Position numbers and translations under genes: made by a program
Shown: piece by piece, positions 7,490-17,091 of the stretch
Layout: every line of letters starts with the position of its first letter
How positions within the stretch are numbered: the first letter of the stretch is position 1
Notes under the pieces: generated by a model
Databases searched by the model: none
The model's input: only the letters and a program-made list of their open reading frames with translations
Told to the model about the DNA's origin: nothing
Source of the DNA: Bacteroidota bacterium
GTDB taxonomy: Bacteria; Bacteroidota; Bacteroidia; Chitinophagales; Chitinophagaceae
Assembly (NCBI GenBank): GCA_021824855.1
Contig: JAKAJX010000077.1
Coordinates: 1-28,591, forward strand
Reading direction: 5' to 3'
DNA: 28,591 nucleotides

Positions 7490-10400
7490 ATGGAAAAAAT
7501 TTTAGGACTTGATTTAGGAACTAACTCTATTGGATGGGCAATTAGAGATACATCAGAAAATGAAAACCAAATTATTGACAAAGGTGTATTGGTGTTTGAC
7601 AAAGGTGTTGCTACTGTTGAAGGCAGAGAGCAACCAAAAGTAAAGGAGCGAACAGAAGCAAGAGGAAAGCGGAGAAACTATCAAGCAGAAAAGTATCGTA
7701 AATATGCTTTGTTGCAATGTTTGATTGAAAATAAAATGTGTCCGCTAACCATTGATGAATTAAACAAATGGCGGCATTATAAAAAAGGTGTTGGCAGAAA
7801 ATATCCTCAATCTGAAATATTTCATCAATGGCTACGATTTGATTTCAATGGTGATAAGAAACCAGATTTTGAACAGTTTGGTTTTAGTAAACATGAGAAC
7901 TGTTACTTATTTAGATGGTTGGCTGTAAGTGAAAAAGAAGAACATAAAAACATTTTCAAAAACAATCCTCAATTATTAGGCAGAGTATTTTATCAATTAG
8001 CACAGCGCCGCGGTTTTAGAAAAGGAGATGATGATAACGAAACAAAATTAATTGAAGAAGGCAGACCTAAAAAAGATAGTACTGGCAAAATAGTTAAAGG
8101 CGAAGTTGAAGTTGTAGGAATAAAAGTGATTGATCGCTTGATAAAAGAAAAATATAAAACCCTTGGTGCTGCTTTGTATTGGGGACAAAAGAATGATGAA
8201 CTTGATAAAGAAAACAAAAGAATTCGAAATCGTTTTACATACAGAGATTATTATGCTAATGAAGTTGATGCGATTTTTGACAATTTAGGATTTGACAAAC
8301 AAACAAATTTTTGCAAAAGAATTAGAGATGCAGTTATTGACCAACGACCATTAAGAAGCCAAAAAGGATTAGTCGGTTATTGCACATTAGATAATCCACT
8401 AAAAAGTAAAACAGGAATTTATTACAAGCCAGGGAAAAAAAGAATTCCATTAAGTCATCCGCTTTATGAAGAATATAGAATGTGGTGTTTCATCAATAAT
8501 TTAAAAATTGAGCCACTTGTAAACATAGACAGAATAGGGTTTATCAACAATCATGTCGTTCCTCTTTTTAACAGAGCAACTGACTTTTATTTATCCGATA
8601 AAAAGGATAAACATGAGAAAGTTACAAAAGGATTGAAAACAAAAATCAAAGAAGCTGGCGGTAAAATTTTATCCAATCACGATTCTGATTTAACGGATGA
8701 AGATGAAGGCACAAGATTTAATGCCAATACATTTCTCTATCGACTTGAAAAAATATTTGGTAAGGATTGGAAAGAGTCATTGAAATGGAATGAAACATTG
8801 AATGGCATTGAGAAAACAGGGAACTATTTAAGAGTAGAAGATATTTGGCATTTGTTTTACGATGCTTTACTAACAAAAAAACAAACAGAAAATTTTGCTG
8901 AAAAAGTAATTCCAATTCTTAAAAAACATTTCACACAAATTGAATTCAATGAATCGGATTTTAAAAATGTAAATGATTTTGATAAAGGCTATGCTTCTTT
9001 GAGTGCATCAAGCATTCGTAAAATATTGCCTTACTTAAAACAAGGTTTGATTTATTCGCAAGCAGTATTTATAGCTAACATGGAAAAGGTATTTGCTAAA
9101 AAATTGGATAATGAAACTTTAAGTAACCTTTTAAAAGATTTTAAAGAAATCACTAGAAAACATAAGTCAGATAAAGAAGTGTATGGCATTGTGAATAATT
9201 TAATTTCAGATAGATTATTTTATAGAGACAGATTGAACATGGGTGATAATTATGTTTTAGATAATTACGATTACAAAGACATTGATGAAAAAATAAAAGA
9301 AACTTTCAAAGCAAAAGAGTGGAACAAAAAAAGTGAAGAACAAAAAGGAGCATTTAAAAATGATGTGGCTGTGCTTTATACTTCATTCTTAAAACAACCT
9401 ATTGGCATTAACAAATCAAACCAATTTTATAAGATTTACCGAATTGAAGAACAATTGAAAAGTTTATTAATTGAAAAATATGGAGCTGATGAAAAGCGAA
9501 TCAAAAATTATTTGTGGCATCCATCCGAACAAGAAAAGTATCCACCAGCTTATGTAAAAAAAGACAAAAATGATGAGACAATAAAAAATGCAGAAGGTAA
9601 TGAAATCTATTTTTTAGGCGATCCAAATCCAATTAGTAGAGGATTTAAAAACCCAATGGCAATGAAAACATTGCAACATCTGAAAAAATTATTGAATCAC
9701 TTATTATTCACTGAAAAAATTGATGCTCATACAAAAGTGGTTGTTGAAATCGCTCGTGAATTAAATGATGCTAACAAAAGAAAAGCAATTGAAAAGTATC
9801 AAGGAGAACGAAGAAGAAAAAGAGATAGTTTTAAAAAACTAATTGAGGAATATTTCGACCAGAACAACATAGTCAACAAAACTATTAGTGATGAATTGAT
9901 TGATAGATATGAATTGTGGGAAGAGCAAACAAAAAAGTGCTTGTATTGTGGTCAACCAATTTCTTGCCACGAAGTAATGAATAGCACAGCACAGATAGAA
10001 CATACTATACCAGCGAAAATTTCAAATTGCAGTGAGTTATACAATTTAACTTTAGCGCATCCCCATTGTAATCAAGCAAAAGCAAAACGCTTTCCTACTC
10101 AATTAGAAAATTACGAAGATGTAAAAAAGAATATTGGCTTTATGTATGCAAAAATAAAAGACGAAAAAAATGGATTTGAAACGAGATATGATGAAACATT
10201 TGCTAATGCAAAAAGAGCAAGCACAAAAGAATCAAAAGATTCAATCATTGCAAATCGTCACTACTTGAAGATGCACTTAGACTATTGGCGAAAAAAGTAT
10301 GAAACATTTACAATTGAAGAAGTAACTAATCAATTCCGCAGACAACAATTAACCGACACACAAATCATCACTAAATATTCATTGCCTTATCTCAAAACTG

Positions 10401-11830
10401 TATTCAATAGAATTGATGTTCAGAAAGGAATTACAACATCTAAATTCAGAAAGATATTTCAAATTGAAGCAAAAATAGAAGATGCAAAAAACAGAGCCAT
10501 TCATAGCCATCATGCCGTTGATGCGGCTGTTCTTACATTAATTCCACCAGCAAGTATCAGAGATAATATTTTGAAAGAGTATAATGAAGCAATTGACAAT
10601 AATGCTTTAAATCAATACAAACATCCTAAACCAAGAAACTGGGAAAATTTTCATCAATCAATGATTACTTCAATGAAAGATGAAATCATCATTAACTATG
10701 TCTCAGAGGATAGAATTTTAAAAGAAACATTCAAGTATCAACGCAAGAGAGGGGAATTTGTAAAAGATATGAATGGAAAGAAAATAATTCAAAGAGGCGA
10801 TACTACAAGAGGGCAACTGCATGATGAAAGTATTTTCGGGATGGTAAAAATGCCTGAAGTTGAGTTTAGCGAAGGTAAATATAGATTGAAAATCACCGAT
10901 GGTAAATTAACTTTTAAGCAAAATGAAAAACGAGGAAATGGGAATGGTGATTTGTTTGTAGTTAAAAAAATAAAAATTACGGACTTCAAAAGCGTAGATG
11001 ATTTTAAGAATTTAGTTATTGACCCTAATCTTGGATTTTATCTAAAAAATGAAGCTGAAAGAAGAATGAAAGAAACTAACCTTTCTTTTGAAAAAATAAT
11101 TATACAACCATTTTATGCATTTGGAAAAGAGAAAGATAAAAACGGAAATCAATTACAGCCAATTAGGCATTTAAGATGCAAAAGTTATTTTCAGAACCCT
11201 GTTGAGATTAAAGAATCAGAAAAAGCTTTTGCATCAAAATATCCGCATAAAAAAACAACTTATGCAAACAATGGGGCTGTCCCAATCTGTGCATTCTATG
11301 AAGGCTTCATTGATAATAAAAGAATAAGAATATTGAATTCCCAAACCATTTTAGAAATGGGCAATTCATTTCATTTTGAAAAGAATAAAAATATTGTCGA
11401 GCAATATGTTCATAAATCAAAAACTGTTGGAAAGAAAAGAATTGATTATCAAATTCCGCTTTATTCAATATTAAAACAAAAACAACATGTTGTTTTTTTC
11501 AAAGAAAATGAATCCGTAAATACTTTGGAAGAATTATATGTATCAAATAAAAAAGAAGATGCCATCACATTTGCTAAAAGAGTTTATACAATTGTAAAGT
11601 TTGAAGAAGGTTTTGTATTCTTCAAATATCACTTATGCTCAATGGAAAGTGGTGCTATTGAAAAAGCAATGGAAAATGACCTGAGAAGACCAAACAAAAA
11701 AGGAGCTAATTATGTAGATTTTGATAATCCATTTTTAAGCTTAAAACTCAGTCAAGGTGCTTTAAACATGGCAATCGAAGGAAAACATTTTGAAATAAAA
11801 CCCGATGGTGAAATAAAATGGAGGTTTTAA
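7490..11830 (+). CDS. cas9: CRISPR-associated endonuclease Cas9, type II-C
   Basis: RNA-guided DNA endonuclease of 1446 residues, in the large size class usual for Bacteroidota II-C. RuvC-I is GLDLGTNSIGWA with D8. The arginine-rich bridge helix is at about 54-75 (RTEARGKRRNYQAEKYRK). The alpha-helical recognition lobe follows to about 740. RuvC-II is VVVEIARELND with E753. HNH spans about 810-870 with catalytic H838 (QIEHTIP), N861, and a CxxC (817/820) plus HxxC (857/860) pair suggesting a retained zinc site. RuvC-III is SHHAVDAAV with H1008 and D1011. The C-terminal PAM-interacting region reaches 1446. All nuclease residues are intact, so it should be active. It is divergent from the tracrRNA, only about 30 bases away. 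No csn2 or cas4 follows, consistent with subtype II-C. Confidence 0.98.
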   Translation: MEKILGLDLGTNSIGWAIRDTSENENQIIDKGVLVFDKGVATVEGREQPKVKERTEARGKRRNYQAEKYRKYALLQCLIENKMCPLTIDELNKWRHYKKGVGRKYPQSEIFHQWLRFDFNGDKKPDFEQFGFSKHENCYLFRWLAVSEKEEHKNIFKNNPQLLGRVFYQLAQRRGFRKGDDDNETKLIEEGRPKKDSTGKIVKGEVEVVGIKVIDRLIKEKYKTLGAALYWGQKNDELDKENKRIRNRFTYRDYYANEVDAIFDNLGFDKQTNFCKRIRDAVIDQRPLRSQKGLVGYCTLDNPLKSKTGIYYKPGKKRIPLSHPLYEEYRMWCFINNLKIEPLVNIDRIGFINNHVVPLFNRATDFYLSDKKDKHEKVTKGLKTKIKEAGGKILSNHDSDLTDEDEGTRFNANTFLYRLEKIFGKDWKESLKWNETLNGIEKTGNYLRVEDIWHLFYDALLTKKQTENFAEKVIPILKKHFTQIEFNESDFKNVNDFDKGYASLSASSIRKILPYLKQGLIYSQAVFIANMEKVFAKKLDNETLSNLLKDFKEITRKHKSDKEVYGIVNNLISDRLFYRDRLNMGDNYVLDNYDYKDIDEKIKETFKAKEWNKKSEEQKGAFKNDVAVLYTSFLKQPIGINKSNQFYKIYRIEEQLKSLLIEKYGADEKRIKNYLWHPSEQEKYPPAYVKKDKNDETIKNAEGNEIYFLGDPNPISRGFKNPMAMKTLQHLKKLLNHLLFTEKIDAHTKVVVEIARELNDANKRKAIEKYQGERRRKRDSFKKLIEEYFDQNNIVNKTISDELIDRYELWEEQTKKCLYCGQPISCHEVMNSTAQIEHTIPAKISNCSELYNLTLAHPHCNQAKAKRFPTQLENYEDVKKNIGFMYAKIKDEKNGFETRYDETFANAKRASTKESKDSIIANRHYLKMHLDYWRKKYETFTIEEVTNQFRRQQLTDTQIITKYSLPYLKTVFNRIDVQKGITTSKFRKIFQIEAKIEDAKNRAIHSHHAVDAAVLTLIPPASIRDNILKEYNEAIDNNALNQYKHPKPRNWENFHQSMITSMKDEIIINYVSEDRILKETFKYQRKRGEFVKDMNGKKIIQRGDTTRGQLHDESIFGMVKMPEVEFSEGKYRLKITDGKLTFKQNEKRGNGNGDLFVVKKIKITDFKSVDDFKNLVIDPNLGFYLKNEAERRMKETNLSFEKIIIQPFYAFGKEKDKNGNQLQPIRHLRCKSYFQNPVEIKESEKAFASKYPHKKTTYANNGAVPICAFYEGFIDNKRIRILNSQTILEMGNSFHFEKNKNIVEQYVHKSKTVGKKRIDYQIPLYSILKQKQHVVFFKENESVNTLEELYVSNKKEDAITFAKRVYTIVKFEEGFVFFKYHLCSMESGAIEKAMENDLRRPNKKGANYVDFDNPFLSLKLSQGALNMAIEGKHFEIKPDGEIKWRF

Positions 11831-11862
11831 ATAAAAATCAATACTAATTTATTTGTTTCATT

Positions 11863-12445
11863 ATGCTATCTCTTCTTGCCAATCAATATTATCATATATA
11901 CAACCATGCCAATGGGGATGAAAATCTTTTTAGGGAAGAGGAGAATTATCGTTTCTTTTTACTACAATACCATCAACATATAGATGCTATAGCCGATACA
12001 GTTGCCTGGTGTTTGATGCCGAATCATTTTCACCTACTGGTTAAAATAAAAAACGAAAAATCGCTGCTGCAAACTTTTCCAAAGCTCAAAACTTTGGAAA
12101 AGTTGCTGTCGAAAAAATTTTCCAACCTCTTCAGTAGCTATACGCAGGCTTTTAATAAATTATATCAACGCAGGGGTTCGCTTTTTATAAAGAACTTTAA
12201 AAGAAAACAAATTACTTCTTCTCAATATTTACAAATCCTCTTTTTATACATCCACCTCAATCCTATTAAACATGGTTTTACAAAAGAGATTTCTGAGTGG
12301 CAATGGAGTTCTTACCACTACATTCAGCATCATTCCATTCATCATTGAACAGTTCGAAAATAAAAACACTTTTCTCGAACAACATCTGCTTAAACTCAAT
12401 CGTTTTAGTGAATATACCGCATTAGAGGAATCACTCACTCAGTAA
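11863..12445 (+). pseudogene. REP-associated tyrosine (RAYT/Y1) transposase, frameshifted
   Basis: An HUH-type transposase of the RAYT family, which in other bacteria acts on REP palindromes. The N-terminus YYHIYNHANGDENLF and the HUH motif MPNHFHLLV (H55, H57) are intact. Y93 (SSYTQAFNK) is the likely nucleophile. YIHLNPIKHGF and WQWSSYH follow near the C-terminus. The first frame stops at 12348. A second frame, shifted by +1 and open from 12272 to the stop at 12443-12445, reads FIIEQFENKNTFLEQH, which fits the usual RAYT C-terminal block (..vl.wFg.ke.F..fH). A single indel near 12325-12345, in a CATC/CATTC microrepeat, would explain this. It sits in the same orientation between cas9 and cas1, 11 bases before cas1, and so interrupts the cas operon. 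Confidence 0.8.
12072..12104. repeat. Perfect 13-bp inverted repeat inside the RAYT gene
   Basis: AACTTTTCCAAAG (12072-12084), a 7-base loop, then CTTTGGAAAAGTT (12092-12104). It codes for residues around TFPKLKTLEKL in a linker between the HUH motif and the tyrosine helix. RAYTs bind REP hairpins, so this may be an internal target-like hairpin. Confidence 0.7.
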
Positions 12446-12456
12446 ATCATATTAGT

Positions 12457-13371
12457 ATGATAAAACGCACTCTTTGCATAGAATCTCCTTGTCATCTTAA
12501 ATGCCGCAACGAGCAATTGGTAGTAAGTTATGAACACATAAAAGGGTACGAAACCAGAGAAGAAAAAACAGTGGCTATTGAAGATATTGGTATGCTTATT
12601 TTAGAGCATCAGCAAATAACGCTCTCTCATTATTTGTTAGATAAATTGGTGACCAATAATACAGCAGTTATTACTTGTAACGAAACACACCATCCTAGTG
12701 GCATGCTACTATCGTTAGAAAGTCATACCCTGCAAAGTGAAAGATTTAGGGCACAGATTGAAGCCACCGAACCATTAAAAAAACAATTATGGCAACAAAC
12801 GGTAAAAGCAAAAATAACCAATCAGGCATTGGTGTTTGAGAAATGGAATATTACAAATACGTATTTAAAAAACACAGCACAAACGGTAAAAAGTGGAGAT
12901 ACAGAAAATAACGAAGCAAAAGCCGCAGCGTATTATTGGAGTCATCTCTTCCCTCCTGCTTGGCAATTTTTTCGTCATAGAGAAGGACCACCACCTAATA
13001 ATTTATTAAACTATGGTTATGCCATTATTAGAGCCGCAATGGCAAGAGCCATAGCAGGTGCCGGATTGTTACCTACACTGGGCATATTTCATAGAAACCG
13101 ATATAATGCCTATTGTTTGGCCGATGATATTATGGAGCCTTACAGACCATTTGTTGATGTAATTGTAAGAGGAATAATAGATACCACTTCGGCAGTAGCA
13201 ACATTAACACAAGACACCAAAGTACAATTATTAAAACTGCCTACCGTTGATGTGTTATTGGACGGAGAAAGCAGTCCGCTAATGATTGCCATGCAACGAA
13301 CTGCCGCATCATTAGCAAAATGTTATACCGGAGAAACAAGAAAAATTTTATATCCAACATTGTCATCTTAA
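12457..13371 (+). CDS. cas1: CRISPR-associated integrase Cas1, type II
   Basis: Cas1 is the catalytic subunit of the Cas1-Cas2 complex that inserts new spacers at the leader end of the array. The 304-residue length is normal for type II. The metal-binding catalytic residues are present: E153 in NNEAKAAAYYW, H212 in LGIFHRNRYN, and D223/D224 with E227 in LADDIMEPYRPFVD. The N-terminal beta domain (LCIESPCHLKCRNEQLVV) and the TVAIEDIGMLILEH segment are typical of type II Cas1. It begins 11 bases after the RAYT remnant, so it is either read from the cas9 transcript through the transposase or has its own promoter. It is followed after 34 bases by cas2. Confidence 0.97.
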   Translation: MIKRTLCIESPCHLKCRNEQLVVSYEHIKGYETREEKTVAIEDIGMLILEHQQITLSHYLLDKLVTNNTAVITCNETHHPSGMLLSLESHTLQSERFRAQIEATEPLKKQLWQQTVKAKITNQALVFEKWNITNTYLKNTAQTVKSGDTENNEAKAAAYYWSHLFPPAWQFFRHREGPPPNNLLNYGYAIIRAAMARAIAGAGLLPTLGIFHRNRYNAYCLADDIMEPYRPFVDVIVRGIIDTTSAVATLTQDTKVQLLKLPTVDVLLDGESSPLMIAMQRTAASLAKCYTGETRKILYPTLSS

Positions 13372-13405
13372 ACTCGTTGTTGAAAGATGACTTTCATACA
13401 ATACA

Positions 13406-13744
13406 ATGAGAACCGATCGCTTAAACGCTTATAGAATTATGTGGGTACTAGTTTTTTTTGATCTGCCAACTGAAACAAAAAAAGACAGGAAAATTTATAC
13501 CGATTTTAGAAAAAAATTATTAGGTGATGGTTTTAGCATGTTTCAGTTTTCTATTTATTTGCGGCATTGTGCCAGTATGGAGAATGCCGAGGTGCATATA
13601 AAAAGAGTAAAGAAAAGTTTGCCCGAAAAAGGACATATTGGTATTATGACCATAACCGATAAACAATTTGGCATGATGGAGATTTACCAAGGAAAAACAC
13701 CAACATTACCTGCAGAGATTCCGCAACAATTAGAACTGTTTTAG
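13406..13744 (+). CDS. cas2: CRISPR-associated protein Cas2
   Basis: Cas2 is the structural partner of Cas1 in spacer acquisition. The product is 112 residues with a ferredoxin-like fold. The beta1 strand MWVLVFFDLPTETKKDRK holds the conserved D19. FSMFQFSIYLRHC and the KSLPEKGHIGIMTITDKQ strand follow. The C-terminus LPAEIPQQLELF is typical of type II-C Cas2, where the tail helps contact Cas1. I kept the start at 13406 (MRTDRLNAYRIMW) because type II-C Cas2 proteins commonly have this 11-residue extension before the first strand. It is the last gene before the array and is followed by a symmetrical terminator. Confidence 0.96.
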   Translation: MRTDRLNAYRIMWVLVFFDLPTETKKDRKIYTDFRKKLLGDGFSMFQFSIYLRHCASMENAEVHIKRVKKSLPEKGHIGIMTITDKQFGMMEIYQGKTPTLPAEIPQQLELF

Positions 13745-13902
13745 CTACAAAATAAATACACGAGTTTTTTTACCGGCTTAAAAAGAGTATAAATAGAAAT
13801 AAAAAAACCATTATAACTTAATGCATAATGGTTTTTAAATACGATTTTTAAGTTCTTATTTATTTCTGAAACTCTTGCCAGATAAAGCTTATAGCTTAAG
13901 CT
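13745..13902. other. CRISPR leader-side region between cas2 and the array
   Basis: A 158-base AT-rich gap with no gene. It holds the bidirectional terminator at 13803-13836 and a 10-bp palindrome AGCTTAAGCT at 13893-13902 that abuts the first repeat. The leader is inferred to be on this side because the repeat at the opposite end is the degenerate one. Array transcription is inferred to run toward this region, not away from it, so this leader may serve acquisition but not expression. Confidence 0.5.
13803..13836. terminator. Bidirectional terminator for cas mRNA and crRNA transcripts
   Basis: AAAAACCATTAT (13803-13814) and ATAATGGTTTTT (13825-13836) form a perfect 12-bp inverted repeat with a 10-base loop. 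T runs lie at the 3' end on both strands. It should stop rightward transcription leaving cas2 and leftward transcription leaving the array. Confidence 0.75.
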
Positions 13903-16900
13903 GTTGTTATCAAAGATCGTAAGAACTTAAATTGAAAGCAAATCACAACTCTAAATTAGGTTGTGGTTTTATTAATTTGTTGTTATCAAAGATCGTAAGA
14001 ACTTAAATTGAAAGCAAATCACAACTATTAGCTATTCCCCCAAGTCCAGCCAACGGTTGTTATCAAAGATCGTAAGAACTTAAATTGAAAGCAAATCACA
14101 ACTATATCCACAAGCTGTAGATGAGCTACTTGTTGTTATCAAAGATCGTAAGAACTTAAATTGAAAGCAAATCACAACTGTAAACTGGTATAACTTCTAA
14201 TTGAGGTGTTGTTATCAAAGATCGTAAGAACTTAAATTGAAAGCAAATCACAACAGCAACACATATATATCCTGAGATAACAGAGTTGTTATCAAAGATC
14301 GTAAGAACTTAAATTGAAAGCAAATCACAACTAATAGCAAGATTAAGAGCTAAAGCTGTTTGTTGTTATCAAAGATCGTAAGAACTTAAATTGAAAGCAA
14401 ATCACAACCCTAAAAACTGTACATGGGAAAAATTACTAGTTGTTATCAAAGATCGTAAGAACTTAAATTGAAAGCAAATCACAACATACACAAATGACGA
14501 GATGCAACAATCTATGTTGTTATCAAAGATCGTAAGAACTTAAATTGAAAGCAAATCACAACTCTGCATTATAATTCGATTGCGGATGCTTTGTTGTTAT
14601 CAAAGATCGTAAGAACTTAAATTGAAAGCAAATCACAACTCAATTTCTTTAATAACCGACCTTTCAATAGTTGTTATCAAAGATCGTAAGAACTTAAATT
14701 GAAAGCAAATCACAACGCTACGGCAAGTAATACAATGACATTTACTGTTGTTATCAAAGATCGTAAGAACTTAAATTGAAAGCAAATCACAACTGTTTGC
14801 CCGGTGCGATAAATGCGATGTTGTTGTTATCAAAGATCGTAAGAACTTAAATTGAAAGCAAATCACAACGACTGGTGTTGTTGGATACACATATTCGGAG
14901 TTGTTATCAAAGATCGTAAGAACTTAAATTGAAAGCAAATCACAACCTATTAGTAGTATGCTCAACATAACACTTAGTTGTTATCAAAGATCGTAAGAAC
15001 TTAAATTGAAAGCAAATCACAACAACAGCTTTATTCAGTATTACTTTACCGCCGTTGTTATCAAAGATCGTAAGAACTTAAATTGAAAGCAAATCACAAC
15101 TGTGGGTATCATAACTTCATTTGAGAAGTTGTTGTTATCAAAGATCGTAAGAACTTAAATTGAAAGCAAATCACAACTATAGGTTTAAAGGAGAACAAAG
15201 GTATCAAGTTGTTATCAAAGATCGTAAGAACTTAAATTGAAAGCAAATCACAACTGAAACACCTTCCTTCACATTAATACTATGGTTGTTATCAAAGATC
15301 GTAAGAACTTAAATTGAAAGCAAATCACAACTGGTACGAAGTAAGGCATTGGGCACGCGGAGTTGTTATCAAAGATCGTAAGAACTTAAATTGAAAGCAA
15401 ATCACAACCATATACGCAAGGATAAAGAAGAAGAGTTAGTTGTTATCAAAGATCGTAAGAACTTAAATTGAAAGCAAATCACAACCACTATACCACCAAT
15501 CAACAAGCCTATGCGTTGTTATCAAAGATCGTAAGAACTTAAATTGAAAGCAAATCACAACATAACGAAATCTTTAAAACAGCATTAGAATGTTGTTATC
15601 AAAGATCGTAAGAACTTAAATTGAAAGCAAATCACAACTCCAGGTGGTGGTATGTTCAGTGTTGGTGCGTTGTTATCAAAGATCGTAAGAACTTAAATTG
15701 AAAGCAAATCACAACTCATGCTTCGGATATTGGAAATGATTCAACGTTGTTATCAAAGATCGTAAGAACTTAAATTGAAAGCAAATCACAACCCAACCAT
15801 TTCCCGTCTTTCCAATAAACTGTTGTTATCAAAGATCGTAAGAACTTAAATTGAAAGCAAATCACAACAACCCCTATATACAATTACTTGCTGCTGTGGT
15901 TGTTATCAAAGATCGTAAGAACTTAAATTGAAAGCAAATCACAACCTAACCATCCGATGGAATACTGGACATTAGGTTGTTATCAAAGATCGTAAGAACT
16001 TAAATTGAAAGCAAATCACAACTAAAACATCGAATGAAAATTTAATAAATTTGTTGTTATCAAAGATCGTAAGAACTTAAATTGAAAGCAAATCACAACT
16101 AAAATATCTGCTGCTATATTATAACTGTTGTTGTTATCAAAGATCGTAAGAACTTAAATTGAAAGCAAATCACAACGATGAGTTTGTTGATTCTTCAACT
16201 TCGTGCGTTGTTATCAAAGATCGTAAGAACTTAAATTGAAAGCAAATCACAACACTATAACATGTTTTATTATATTATCTATAGTTGTTATCAAAGATCG
16301 TAAGAACTTAAATTGAAAGCAAATCACAACAACAACTTTGGGCGGTGTACAAACTTGGTGTTGTTATCAAAGATCGTAAGAACTTAAATTGAAAGCAAAT
16401 CACAACTTTTTCTTTCTTAGCTAATAATTCAACAATGTTGTTATCAAAGATCGTAAGAACTTAAATTGAAAGCAAATCACAACTAAATACCGCCGACGAT
16501 GCGATGAATTTTTGTTGTTATCAAAGATCGTAAGAACTTAAATTGAAAGCAAATCACAACTTTGGGCATAAACCCTACTATACAAATAAGTTGTTATCAA
16601 AGATCGTAAGAACTTAAATTGAAAGCAAATCACAACCGATGGATCTGTTAATAAATCAGCTTGAAAGTTGTTATCAAAGATCGTAAGAACTTAAATTGAA
16701 AGCAAATCACAACTTCAAGCAGTAGTTAAAGAATTTAATCAGGTTGTTATCAAAGATCGTAAGAACTTAAATTGAAAGCAAATCACAACTGTCCAATCTC
16801 TTAATATTCTATTTGGCATGTTGTTATCAAAGATCGTAAGAACTTAAATTGAAAGCAAATCACAACGCAAATGTATCAAATAGGGGGTTCAAGAGGTTGT

Positions 16901-17057
16901 TATCAAAGATCGTAAGAACTTAAATTGAAAGCAAATCACAACTCTGGGTATATTCGCCTTCCGACAGTAGTTGTTGTTATCAAAGATCGTAAGAACTTAA
17001 ATTGAAAGCAAATCACAACTGTGTTTTCAACTCTTTGCAATTTTATAATGTTGTTAT

Positions 17058-17089
17058 CAAAGATCGTAAGAACTTAAATTGAAAGCAAA
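17058..17089 (-). promoter_or_regulatory. Putative promoter inside each CRISPR repeat (last repeat shown)
   Basis: In crRNA sense each repeat has TTTG at repeat positions 8-11 and GATCTTTG at 32-39, 20 bases apart. The Bacteroidota promoter is TTTG / TAnnTTTG with about 17-23 bases between, so only the first base of the -7 box deviates. Transcription would start at the repeat end or in the first spacer bases. The degenerate last repeat keeps both boxes, so it can still drive the outermost spacer. The same motif is in all 42 repeats. Confidence 0.55.
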
Positions 17090-17091
17090 TC
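17071..17091 (+). other. Putative left attachment site (attL-like) in the last CRISPR repeat
   Basis: The 21 bases AACTTAAATTGAAAGCAAATC recur with one mismatch at 20465-20485. The last repeat matches the consensus exactly through 17091 and diverges right after this core (TAAAC instead of ACAAC). This is the pattern expected if an element crossed over here. Confidence 0.5.
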
